Positions 18,103-26,446 of a stretch of DNA of 64,000 bases are shown one piece after another. This DNA comes from Bacteroidota bacterium (GTDB lineage: Bacteria; Bacteroidota; Bacteroidia; Chitinophagales; LD1). How positions within the stretch are numbered: the first letter of the stretch is position 1; every line of letters begins with the position of its first letter. Both the position numbers and the translations under genes were made by a program. The notes beneath the pieces were generated by a model, which had not been told where the DNA came from, did no database searches, and saw only the letters and a program-made list of their open reading frames with translations. The stretch spans positions 39,403 to 103,402 of the forward strand of contig JAPLES010000020.1 of the NCBI GenBank assembly GCA_026391075.1. Direction: 5' to 3'.

Positions 18103-19383
18103 ATGAATTTGATTCAACGGGTAAAATCGAAGATAGCCCAATATAAATTTAGTACCGATACGCACCTGTCAAAATCAGAAGTTTTTTGCATGGCTCCCTG
18201 GATACAATTGCATGCACAAACCAATGGTAAGGCGGCTCCTTGTTGCATGTCGGCAGTGTATGACGGCAACGAAATTGGTGATTTAATGAGCAACCCCAAT
18301 TTAGAAGCCGCTTGGAATTCGACCAACATGAAACAGTTGCGCCTAAACATGTTGAGCGGTAAAGAAAGTACCATCTGTAATAATTGTTATGCCCATGAGC
18401 GGATTGGCAAAACAAGCGAGCGCGGAAATTACAACCGCGATTTTGTGCGCTACTACGAGCGTGTAAAACAAACACTGCCCGATGGCACTTTAACTGAACG
18501 CAATGTGCCGGTAATTGATTTGCGTTTTTCAAATAAGTGCAATTACAAATGCCGGATATGCAGCAGCGAATACAGCACGCTATGGTACGAGGAAGAAGTA
18601 AAACTGGGATTGAACCCTCCGCAAAAAGAATTGAAACCGGTAACCGATGAGAAAGCTTTTTGGGAATCGTTTAAAAGTATGTTGCCCGGTGTGGAGCGAT
18701 TGCATTTTGCAGGAGGCGAGCCGCTGTTTATGGATGAACACTATGAAGTGCTTGAACATCTAATTGCCATAGGCAAAACCGATGTCAACCTTACTTACAA
18801 CACAAATTTCTCAACGCTCCGCTACAAAAAACACAACATAGCTGAACTATGGAACAAGTTTCGCCAGGTAGACGTGTGGGCTAGTTTAGATGGCATGGGC
18901 GTGCAGGGTGATTATCACCGCAAGGGGCAACGGTGGTCTAAAATAGAAGAGAACATCCGCGAAATTCAGAAAGAGTGCAACACTGTTTTTTTTGGGGTGA
19001 ATGTAACGGTGAGCATTTTTAATGTGTTACACATTCCCGCGTTTTATAAGCATTTGGTAGAAAATAAATTTGTGGCACCAGAACGGGTGAACCTATATCC
19101 TCTTTATTCTCCTTTTGCATTTTGTGTTACCAACCTTATTCCAAAACTGAAACAACAGGTGGTAAGTGATTACGCAAATTTTGAAAACACTTATCTTAAA
19201 TCATTTCCCGACAACACTCCTGTAAAAAATCATTTAAAAGCTGTGGTTACTTTAATGGAGAGCAAAGACGATAATCTGAAAAAAGAATTTCAACAAAAAA
19301 TAAATGCGGTTGATGAAATAAGGGGCGAAAAATTTGCAGAGGTTTTTCCGGAACTGATGGACATGATGGTAGCAATTGATTAA
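18103..19383 (+). CDS. Radical SAM protein with N-terminal SPASM-like module (lead gene of the FkbH/ACP operon)
   Basis: This 426-residue protein is the most divergent of four radical SAM proteins built in the same order. The SPASM-like module comes first (C29, C47, C48, C92, C95; CMAPW, then a G-x-x-x-P-CC strand, then CNNC). The radical SAM motif CNYKCRIC follows (C146, C150, C153), then AGGEPLF. It lacks the SSSIRKNR phrase shared by the other three, so it probably acts on a different substrate. The wording is close to proteins annotated as twitch-domain radical SAM. It opens the plus-strand operon that carries the FkbH-like protein and acyl carrier protein, 27 bases ahead of the former. 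The reaction cannot be told from sequence. Confidence 0.87.
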   Translation: MNLIQRVKSKIAQYKFSTDTHLSKSEVFCMAPWIQLHAQTNGKAAPCCMSAVYDGNEIGDLMSNPNLEAAWNSTNMKQLRLNMLSGKESTICNNCYAHERIGKTSERGNYNRDFVRYYERVKQTLPDGTLTERNVPVIDLRFSNKCNYKCRICSSEYSTLWYEEEVKLGLNPPQKELKPVTDEKAFWESFKSMLPGVERLHFAGGEPLFMDEHYEVLEHLIAIGKTDVNLTYNTNFSTLRYKKHNIAELWNKFRQVDVWASLDGMGVQGDYHRKGQRWSKIEENIREIQKECNTVFFGVNVTVSIFNVLHIPAFYKHLVENKFVAPERVNLYPLYSPFAFCVTNLIPKLKQQVVSDYANFENTYLKSFPDNTPVKNHLKAVVTLMESKDDNLKKEFQQKINAVDEIRGEKFAEVFPELMDMMVAID

Positions 19384-19410
19384 CTGGGAATTTAAGTTAA
19401 CGTATAGGTG

Positions 19411-21138
19411 ATGCTATCATTCAATGAACTAAAAATTTTTTACGGCAAAAAAACAAAAAGCAATTCTGTTCCTGTAAAGATTGCCTTACTCACCGATTCC
19501 TCCACTCAATTATTAGCTCAGGCTATTACAGGCTTTGGAGTTTTTAATGATTGCGACTATGAACTTTGGCAAGCTGATTATAATCAAATTGACTTGCAGA
19601 TTTATGACAACAACTCTGCACTATATAAATTTAAGCCCGATTATATTATTGTATTGAGAAGCTCAGAACATTTATTAAACACTTTTTATAAAACTGGTGT
19701 TAATGTAAGGGAAAATTTTGCTGCCGTTGAAATAAATCGTTTTGAAAATCTGATACAAACTATTTCAGCAAATACTACCTGCAAAATAATTACCAATACT
19801 TATCCTGAAATAAATGATGCCGTTTTTGGAAATTATGCAGCTAAGGTTGTAGCTTCTTTTATTTATCAAATCAGAAAACTCAATTTGAGTATTATGGATT
19901 TGGCACAGCAACACGAAAATCTTTTGCTCCTCGATATGGCAAGCCTCGTTGCTGAAAAAGGATATTGCCATTCGTTTGATTCCAAATTATATGTAACAGC
20001 CGATATGGTTTACAACTTGGAGATTTTACCTGTCATTGCTCAAAACATTCATTCCATTATACAGGCAGCAGAGAGTCGTTTTAAAAAATGTTTGATTGTT
20101 GATTTGGACAATACGTTGTGGGGTGGTGTAATTGGCGATGATGGTTTGGAAGGGATTCAAATTGGTAACTTGGGAATAGGTAAGGCGTTTTCTGAGTTTC
20201 AGCTTTGGATAAAAGAATTAAAACAACGGGGGATTATAATAGCCGTGTGTAGCAAAAATACCGAAGCTGTTGCCAAAGAGCCATTTGAAAAACACCCCGA
20301 TATGGAATTGCGTTTGGATGATATTGCACTATTTGTTGCCAATTGGGAAAGCAAAGCCGATAACATAAAACACATTCAACAGATTCTTCAAATTGGTTTT
20401 GATAGTATGGTATTCTTAGACGACAACATTTTTGAACGAGAGATGGTTCGTAAAGCCATTCCTGAAGTTACTATTCCTGACTTGCCCGAAGACCCGGTTG
20501 ATTATTTAATGTACTTACGTACGCTTAATCTATTTGAAACAGCATCGTTTATAAACGAAGATGAAGGCAGAACAAAACAATACCAGGAGGAAGCAAAGCG
20601 AGTTGTTTTTCAAAAAACATTTGAAGCTGAGTCAGATTTTTTGAAAAACTTAGAAATGGTTTCAGAAATTTCTTCGTTCAATTCTTTTAGTATTCCACGC
20701 ATAGCACAGCTTTGTCAACGTTCCAATCAATTTAATTTAAGAACCCAACGATACACCGAAACAGAACTAAAACAGCTTACAGAGAACAACGATTATTTTA
20801 CCCTTTCGTTTTCATTAGCCGATAAATTTGGTAATCATGGATTGATAGCCGCAATAATTTTGAAAAAAGAAAATAAGAACACTTTGTTTATAGAGAACTG
20901 GATTATGAGTTGTCGGGTTTTAACCAGAGGAATGGAACAATTTTCATTACATGCTATAACACAGTTAGCATGTAAAAACAAATTTTCCATGTTGAAAGGA
21001 GAATATTTACCAACTACAAAAAACGGGCTAGTTAAAGACCATTATTTAAAACTAGGGTTCAACTATATCGAAGGTTTTTGGCAAATGAACTTGAACGAAA
21101 GCAACTTCATCAACCAGACATACATACAACCCAAATAA
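19411..21138 (+). CDS. HAD-IIIC (FkbH-like) protein with C-terminal GNAT-like domain
   Basis: FkbH-type proteins load a glyceryl unit from 1,3-bisphosphoglycerate onto an acyl carrier protein and dephosphorylate it. This 575-residue protein has the usual three parts: an N-terminal SGNH-like region (about 1-220), a HAD phosphatase domain with DLDNTLWGG (D231 and D233), and a C-terminal acetyltransferase-like domain (about 410-570). VFLDDNIFEREMVR matches the later HAD acidic motif. An acyl carrier protein gene starts 2 bases after its stop, which fits the family strongly. A GTG at 19408 is immediately before the chosen ATG. Inferred role: makes a glyceryl- or related acyl-ACP for transfer to a glycan or metabolite. 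Confidence 0.88.
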   Translation: MLSFNELKIFYGKKTKSNSVPVKIALLTDSSTQLLAQAITGFGVFNDCDYELWQADYNQIDLQIYDNNSALYKFKPDYIIVLRSSEHLLNTFYKTGVNVRENFAAVEINRFENLIQTISANTTCKIITNTYPEINDAVFGNYAAKVVASFIYQIRKLNLSIMDLAQQHENLLLLDMASLVAEKGYCHSFDSKLYVTADMVYNLEILPVIAQNIHSIIQAAESRFKKCLIVDLDNTLWGGVIGDDGLEGIQIGNLGIGKAFSEFQLWIKELKQRGIIIAVCSKNTEAVAKEPFEKHPDMELRLDDIALFVANWESKADNIKHIQQILQIGFDSMVFLDDNIFEREMVRKAIPEVTIPDLPEDPVDYLMYLRTLNLFETASFINEDEGRTKQYQEEAKRVVFQKTFEAESDFLKNLEMVSEISSFNSFSIPRIAQLCQRSNQFNLRTQRYTETELKQLTENNDYFTLSFSLADKFGNHGLIAAIILKKENKNTLFIENWIMSCRVLTRGMEQFSLHAITQLACKNKFSMLKGEYLPTTKNGLVKDHYLKLGFNYIEGFWQMNLNESNFINQTYIQPK

Positions 21139-21140
21139 TA

Positions 21141-21386
21141 ATGGAACAAAAGGAAATATTGTTGCAGCTGAATCAAATTTTTAGCGATATTCTTGACAAC
21201 ACCTCAATAGTAATAACAGAAATTTCAAGAGCTAAGGATATAGAGGAATGGGATTCATTAAATAATATCCAGTTGGTCGTAGCTATCGAAAAACATTTCA
21301 AAATTAAATTCACTACCCTCGAAATTCAGAATTGGAAAAATGTAGGCGAGATGTGTCACTCTATTCAAAAAAGGCTTCAAAAATAG
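21141..21386 (+). CDS. Acyl carrier protein
   Basis: A small acidic protein of 81 residues. EEWDSLNNIQLV holds the phosphopantetheine attachment Ser39 in a D-S-L context, and the helical layout fits an ACP. It carries an acyl or glyceryl group as a thioester. The ATG at 21141 lies 2 bases after the FkbH stop; an earlier in-frame start at 21078 would overlap that gene by 61 bases and add residues that do not look like ACP, so it is rejected. It is a cluster-dedicated ACP, distinct from the fatty-acid one because of its partner. Downstream VOC, MBOAT and SGNH genes follow closely. Confidence 0.9.
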   Translation: MEQKEILLQLNQIFSDILDNTSIVITEISRAKDIEEWDSLNNIQLVVAIEKHFKIKFTTLEIQNWKNVGEMCHSIQKRLQK

Positions 21387-21398
21387 TTAATAGTGGTC

Positions 21399-21800
21399 AT
21401 GAATAACACCAAACTACGAGCACACCATATCGGCTGTCTTACAAGCGATATGCAAAGTTCTATTGCTGCCTACCGCAAACTTGGATTTCAAAATATATCT
21501 GAAGTTACTTTCGTAAGCTCTCAAAAAGTAAAAGTTTGTTTTGTTGAAATTAAGCAAGGTTTTTATTTAGAATTAGTAGAGATTTCAGAAACAAATCACG
21601 CGCTTCAAAAAATATTTAAAAGCAATAATCCTTATTACCATGTTGGCTATTTGGTTGATGGTATAGATGTTTGTATAGCAGACTTGGAACTTGAAGGCTA
21701 TCATATAGTTAGCCAATTTGACTCTGAAGCATTCGATGGCAAGCGATGTGCATTTATGTATTCTCCCGAGATGCACCTAATAGAATTGATAGAAGAATAA
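21399..21800 (+). CDS. VOC-superfamily metalloenzyme (glyoxalase/epimerase type)
   Basis: The 133-residue protein has the two beta-alpha-beta-beta-beta halves of the vicinal oxygen chelate fold. Likely metal ligands are all present: His in AHHIG, Glu in YLELVE, His in YYHVGY and Glu in HLIELIE. The pattern is closest to methylmalonyl-CoA epimerase and glyoxalase I types, which handle small acyl or thioester substrates. A GTG at 21393 precedes the preferred ATG at 21399. It lies 12 bases from the ACP gene and 7 bases before the MBOAT gene, so an epimerase or lyase step on an ACP- or CoA-bound acyl group is plausible (inference). Confidence 0.83.
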   Translation: MNNTKLRAHHIGCLTSDMQSSIAAYRKLGFQNISEVTFVSSQKVKVCFVEIKQGFYLELVEISETNHALQKIFKSNNPYYHVGYLVDGIDVCIADLELEGYHIVSQFDSEAFDGKRCAFMYSPEMHLIELIEE

Positions 21801-21807
21801 ACATCCT

Positions 21808-23241
21808 ATGCTTTTTAACTCTTTCGATTTTCTGATTTTCTTTCCGCTGGTTACACTCGTTTATTATTTACTTCCTCATCGCTACAGGTGGGCGCATCTG
21901 CTGCTGGCAAGTTGCATTTTCTATTGTGCGTTTATTCCCATTTATATTTTCATTCTATTCTTTACCATAACCATTGACTATATTGCCGGAAGGCTTATCG
22001 AAAAATCGGCAGATAAAAAACGAAAGCATTTTCTCATCCTAAGTGTATTGGCAAACATTAGTGTGCTAGTTGTTTTTAAATACTTGAATTTTTTGACCGA
22101 AAACATGAATGTTTTGTTGAGTGCCTTGCGTATAACTACCCATCCTCTACCATTCTTAAATATTATTCTTCCTATCGGTTTATCGTTTCATACTTTTCAA
22201 GCCATGAGCTATACTATTGAAGTGTATAGGGGAAATCAAAAAGCTGAAAAACATTTTGGCATCTATGCGCTCTATGTGATGTTCTATCCTCAGTTGGTTG
22301 CCGGTCCTATTGAACGTCCCCAAAATTTGCTCCATCAATTTTATGAAAAACACGAATTGCGTTATGAAAATCTACTTCATGGTTTAAGGCAAATGCTATG
22401 GGGATTGTTCAAAAAAGCAGTAATAGCCGACCGTCTGGCTTTGTTTGTAAATCCTGTTTTTCAGTCACCTAATGATTACAATGCCATCAATTTGCTCATT
22501 GCCATTTTCTTTTTTGCTTACCAGGTTTACTTTGATTTTTCAGGTTACTCAGATATTGCTTTAGGGTCGGCAAAACTTTTAGGATTTAATCTTACGCGAA
22601 ACTTCAATCATCCATTTCAAAGTAAAAGCGTTACTGAATTTTGGAGGCGTTGGCATATTTCCTTATCCAGTTGGTTAAGCGATTATATTTTTAATCCAAT
22701 TATCATTAACTATCGAAATGGTGGCAAAGCCGCCATTTTATTTGGACTGTTAATCACCTTTTTTATTAGTGGCTTATGGCACGGTGCAGGATGGACATTT
22801 GCAATATTCGGATTGTTGCACGGGGCAGCAGTTATTTATGAATTTCTTACCCAAAAACTCAGAAAAAAATTATCAAAACAAATTCCTTCGTTTCTTTATA
22901 ACGTAGGCAGTCAATTCCTGACGTTCAGTTTTTTACTATTCACCTGGATATTTTTCAGAGCAACCAATTTGGAACAAGCATCTCTATTTATATCGAAAAT
23001 AAGTTCCTATAGCGCCCTTTATTTTCAATACATCCCATCTCAAATTTTTGGAAAGTTGAGTTTTATAGTGGCTATACTTGGTTGCATATATGTGCTTATT
23101 CTCGAACGATATTTAGACCCGGAATTGGATATGCTTAACCATAAACCATTTTTGGATTTTGCTTTTTGCACTTTAGCTTTATTTCTTGTATTAAGTTTCG
23201 GAGTGTTTGAGCATCTATCATTTATTTACTTTCAGTTTTAA
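21808..23241 (+). CDS. MBOAT-family O-acyltransferase (AlgI-like)
   Basis: This 477-residue integral membrane protein has about eleven hydrophobic helices. It moves acyl groups across the inner membrane onto surface polysaccharides or related acceptors. Family marks are FWRRWHISLS, SDYIFNP and the catalytic His segment SGLWHGAGWTF near residue 325, all in the AlgI/DltB order. Length fits. Its stop codon overlaps the ATG of the SGNH-like gene by one base (TAATG), the classic pairing of an MBOAT channel protein with a periplasmic SGNH partner, as in AlgI/AlgJ-X or DltB/DltD. The acyl donor may be the ACP encoded just upstream, as DltB uses an acylated carrier protein (inference). Confidence 0.93.
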   Translation: MLFNSFDFLIFFPLVTLVYYLLPHRYRWAHLLLASCIFYCAFIPIYIFILFFTITIDYIAGRLIEKSADKKRKHFLILSVLANISVLVVFKYLNFLTENMNVLLSALRITTHPLPFLNIILPIGLSFHTFQAMSYTIEVYRGNQKAEKHFGIYALYVMFYPQLVAGPIERPQNLLHQFYEKHELRYENLLHGLRQMLWGLFKKAVIADRLALFVNPVFQSPNDYNAINLLIAIFFFAYQVYFDFSGYSDIALGSAKLLGFNLTRNFNHPFQSKSVTEFWRRWHISLSSWLSDYIFNPIIINYRNGGKAAILFGLLITFFISGLWHGAGWTFAIFGLLHGAAVIYEFLTQKLRKKLSKQIPSFLYNVGSQFLTFSFLLFTWIFFRATNLEQASLFISKISSYSALYFQYIPSQIFGKLSFIVAILGCIYVLILERYLDPELDMLNHKPFLDFAFCTLALFLVLSFGVFEHLSFIYFQF

Positions 23242-24179
23242 TGAAACAAAGGTTTTATTCGCAATTTATTTTTACAATAACAGCGGCTACCGTGTTGGCT
23301 ACCTTCGCTTTTTTTTGCTTTTGTAAAGGGCTTGCAATGGTCAAACACGAAGAACTGGGAAAGATGAACTATGTAATGCACGACACTACACAGTACGATT
23401 GTCTGTTTTTAGGTTCATCAACAACCCTTGTAAATGTTAATCCTGTACTTTTTGATTCATTAACCGGTGCATATTCTTTCAACGCAGGTATAGTTATGAT
23501 GCAAGTGTCAGAAATGAATATGCTGGTACCCAAATATGTAAATGCACACGGTGCGCCAAAACAAATTTTCATTGACTGCGATGAAGCGACTCTTAGTAGA
23601 GATATGGGAGTTTGGAATTTCCCGAAATACTATCCTATGATAAATGATAAAGCTATCGAAGAATTGGTGATGCTTGAGCCTAAACTTCTGTGGGGAAAAT
23701 ATTTGCCTGCAATAGCATCCATATATTTTGGTGAAGAATTAAAAAATTTAGCCTTTACAGGGCTCTTTTACGATTCACAAAAATCTGATTACAACATTCC
23801 ATTTCGTGGATTTGCTGGTGCAAAAAAAACTCCCACTAAAGAGCTACCCGTAATAGAAACATATTTTAAAGGAAGTGAGCGCGGATGGCAATTATTAGAA
23901 GAAACAATTAAGTATTGTAAGCTAAAAAACATCACTGTAAACTTAGTTGTTACTCCTCGATACCACTATTCATTACCTAAATCTTCTGTTCATTTTTTGA
24001 AACGACTAAAACAATTTGAAGTCAATTATGGTGTTCGTTTTTTTGATTATTCGATTGATAAAAGATTTCAATCCCGTAATTTGTTTTTAGATAGAGTGCA
24101 CTTAACCCTATCAGGTGCAGATTATTTTACCGAAGTTTTGGCGAAGGAAACTTTCGTCGAAAAAAGTGTTGAAGAATAA
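23241..24179 (+). CDS. SGNH-like periplasmic partner of the MBOAT acyltransferase
   Basis: A 312-residue protein with one N-terminal membrane anchor (about residues 9-30) and a periplasmic SGNH-type domain. LFLGSSTTLVNVNP around residues 56-68 matches block I with Ser59 or Ser60 as nucleophile, and DRVHLTLSGADYF near the C-terminus matches the block V D-x-x-H. The N-terminal wording (YDCLFLGSSTTL, then FNAG) resembles DltD- and AlgJ-type partners, which complete acyl transfer begun by an MBOAT protein. It is translationally coupled to that gene and is the last of the operon. This one is unlike the four longer SGNH proteins at 12606-17987. Confidence 0.78.
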   Translation: MKQRFYSQFIFTITAATVLATFAFFCFCKGLAMVKHEELGKMNYVMHDTTQYDCLFLGSSTTLVNVNPVLFDSLTGAYSFNAGIVMMQVSEMNMLVPKYVNAHGAPKQIFIDCDEATLSRDMGVWNFPKYYPMINDKAIEELVMLEPKLLWGKYLPAIASIYFGEELKNLAFTGLFYDSQKSDYNIPFRGFAGAKKTPTKELPVIETYFKGSERGWQLLEETIKYCKLKNITVNLVVTPRYHYSLPKSSVHFLKRLKQFEVNYGVRFFDYSIDKRFQSRNLFLDRVHLTLSGADYFTEVLAKETFVEKSVEE

Positions 24180-24215
24180 TGTGTGACTCCTAAATTGAGT
24201 TAAACTATTTCATAG

Positions 24216-26084
24216 CTATTTTAGCGGGAGCTTCTTTTTCATTGCTTTTACATTTTCCATTTTTATTTGCTCTATAATTCTGCCCGAAAGCTCTTCGGCA
24301 GAACATGAATCCAATTCGGCAAGCATACCAGCTAAAGAGCCTCTTAAAGCCATAGCATAAACTATATCTCCTGTTACTGTTGGCGAAGTAAGTGTGGCAA
24401 TCTCCTCCACTTTAATAATGTAAGTTTGCGCTAATTGCTCCTGCTCTTCTACACTTCTACCATTCGCCTTTTGTAAATGATTTTTTATTTTTTCGAGAAG
24501 TTTTTCTCGCAATTCATCTGCAGTACCTGTAATTTCTAACTCTAACGTGTCGTTATGGTGTACCATACTTTTATACTTTGAGTAGCGTGTGTTTTTCTTT
24601 TCTATACCTAAAAGATGTAACACTTTTTTAAAGCCGGTTGGCGGCACAGTTGTTCCCTCTAATTCAGCCCAGCAATCAAGTAGAAATTCTTTGTCCTGTT
24701 TAGTCCAAGTGGTAAAATATTTTACATAGAGCGGGTCACCAAAGTGATAAGAAAAATTTCCTTTCCGCGCTTTTCGTGTGGTTTCCAATACATCGATGAG
24801 GAGTAGAAAACGTTCCTTTCTTTTTTGAAGTGTACTTGCTTCACTCGCCCAATTCCATTGCTTATTACCTAGATATTTTATCATACCAGGGCGGTCGTGT
24901 AAATATTTTGCGTTGGGACCAAAAGTGTTGGCGGTAACGTGACTTAATACGTTGGGATTTTGAATAAACCAATTTAATGTTTCTTCAAAATTTTTATCGG
25001 TTTCGGTTGGGTAGCCATAAATAATCCAGCTCTCGGTTTTGATTCCAGCATCGCCAAAAAGGCGACACGTTTTATCGGCATCATCGTAGCGTGAAGATTT
25101 TCCCATAGCATGTTGCACATCGGTAGAAAAACTTTCTACGCCAAGCGACACGCGGCTCATGCCGCTTCTGCGCAGTTTATCTACATAAGGTTGGGTTAGC
25201 ATTTTTTCTACGCGCGTCCCATACACACTCCAAGGCATTACCAAGTCTTCGGCAATGGTGAGGTCGCAGTATTCTTCTAACTGCTTAAACGTAACGTGCG
25301 AAATGAGCGAGTCGTCATTAAACATGTATTCGGTAATGCTGTATTGTTTTACGTTTCGCTTTAACTCTTCAAAAACCAAACGCCCATGTCGCGTTCGTTG
25401 TGTTAAATGGTTCCATTTGTTTTCGCAGTAATTGCAATTTAAAATACAACCCCTCGAAAACAGAATGGGCAAACGCCCGTTGCACGGGTAAGCATGAACA
25501 TCAAAATCGGTAAAGTCGGGCAGTGGAATGGTGTTGATGTTTTGTTGCATGCCTGCACCGGTGTAGTAAACGCTACCATCAGGTTTTTGCAACCACACTT
25601 GTTTCACTTTATGTATGTCACCTTTTTCTTCAATGCACTTTACAAAATCGACCAAGAGATTTTCGCCCTCGCCTTCAATTATGTAATCGCTGAATTTATA
25701 AACCTGTTCAATGTTATCTTGGTTCTCGCGTGTTAAACTTGGACCTCCGGAAACGATAACCACATTGGGCAAAAGGTTCTTTACTTCTTTAGCTACAAGT
25801 GCCGTATTCTTTGTGTTTGACACGAGTAAACTGAAACCTACTATATCGGGTTTTTGGTCGGCAATTTGTTTTGCCCAGTTTTTATAAAGTTCAGGATGCG
25901 AAGCAATATATTCTTCGGCAGGTACATCACCTAAAGCAGAAACCATCATAGGACGAAACTGGATAGAGAAATCTATACAAGTACAATCATAACCGGCTTG
26001 CGCTAAACTCGATTTTAAAAATGCCAAAGCCAAAGGTGGAGTTTGTGAATCCCAAACAGGAGCTAAAGCAAGTACTACTTTCAT
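24216..26084 (-). CDS. B12-binding-domain radical SAM protein
   Basis: A 622-residue cytoplasmic protein with an N-terminal cobalamin-binding-like domain (about residues 1-150; PPLALAFLKSSLAQAGY start and a VVIVSGGPSL strand) and a radical SAM domain with RGCILNCNYC (near residue 215). The B12-binding histidine phrase (DxHxxG) is not obvious, so the cofactor may be lost. This class includes BchE-type cyclases and methyltransferases, which alkylate unactivated carbon or phosphorus. The C-terminal 200 residues are unassigned. It is convergent with the MBOAT/SGNH operon and closes the accessory cluster; the 36 bases between them show no clear terminator. The link to the cluster is by position only. 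Confidence 0.85.
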   Translation of the reverse strand: MKVVLALAPVWDSQTPPLALAFLKSSLAQAGYDCTCIDFSIQFRPMMVSALGDVPAEEYIASHPELYKNWAKQIADQKPDIVGFSLLVSNTKNTALVAKEVKNLLPNVVIVSGGPSLTRENQDNIEQVYKFSDYIIEGEGENLLVDFVKCIEEKGDIHKVKQVWLQKPDGSVYYTGAGMQQNINTIPLPDFTDFDVHAYPCNGRLPILFSRGCILNCNYCENKWNHLTQRTRHGRLVFEELKRNVKQYSITEYMFNDDSLISHVTFKQLEEYCDLTIAEDLVMPWSVYGTRVEKMLTQPYVDKLRRSGMSRVSLGVESFSTDVQHAMGKSSRYDDADKTCRLFGDAGIKTESWIIYGYPTETDKNFEETLNWFIQNPNVLSHVTANTFGPNAKYLHDRPGMIKYLGNKQWNWASEASTLQKRKERFLLLIDVLETTRKARKGNFSYHFGDPLYVKYFTTWTKQDKEFLLDCWAELEGTTVPPTGFKKVLHLLGIEKKNTRYSKYKSMVHHNDTLELEITGTADELREKLLEKIKNHLQKANGRSVEEQEQLAQTYIIKVEEIATLTSPTVTGDIVYAMALRGSLAGMLAELDSCSAEELSGRIIEQIKMENVKAMKKKLPLK

Positions 26085-26446
26085 TTGGTAAATTATCTTG
26101 TGGTAAAGATGTGAAAATTTGTGATACAGGAGGGCGCGATAAGTATGGAATTGTATATGCTACTGGTCCTTCCAAACCTTTCCTGTAATCAACACCATTT
26201 TAGTATTCAAAACATCATACTGACCCTTCCTTGGGGTTACTTCTACCTTTTTCCGTTTTGTGCCTTGGAAAAAAATAGAAATAGTAAAATAGATTGACCA
26301 TAAATCATGGGCTTAAATTTTCGTTGCGTGAATGTAGGGAAATTGATGGCTTACAAATAACCCCCTAAAGCATTTAGTTGATTCAAATCATCTGCGCTTC
26401 TTCATCAAAGTTTTAATCTTAGGTTTGAAAAATAAAATCTTCACAC
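26085..26446. promoter_or_regulatory. Intergenic region with promoter for tryptophan dioxygenase
   Basis: These 362 bases separate two divergent genes and hold no credible open frame. TAGGTTTG at 26420-26427 matches the Bacteroidota -7 element (TAnnTTTG) and lies 19 bases before the tryptophan dioxygenase ATG, so it is the likely promoter; its -33 element is weak. For the minus-strand B12 radical SAM gene I see no convincing promoter in the first 100 bases. No riboswitch-like structure was recognised. Confidence 0.5.

Noticed and set aside
21078..21140. Longer N-terminus of the acyl carrier protein
   Set aside because: It overlaps the FkbH-like gene and the added residues do not fit an ACP; the ATG at 21141 follows the stop directly.
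26085..26446. Riboswitch or attenuator for tryptophan dioxygenase
   Set aside because: No leader peptide with tryptophan codons and no hairpin set was visible; only the TAnnTTTG promoter could be supported.
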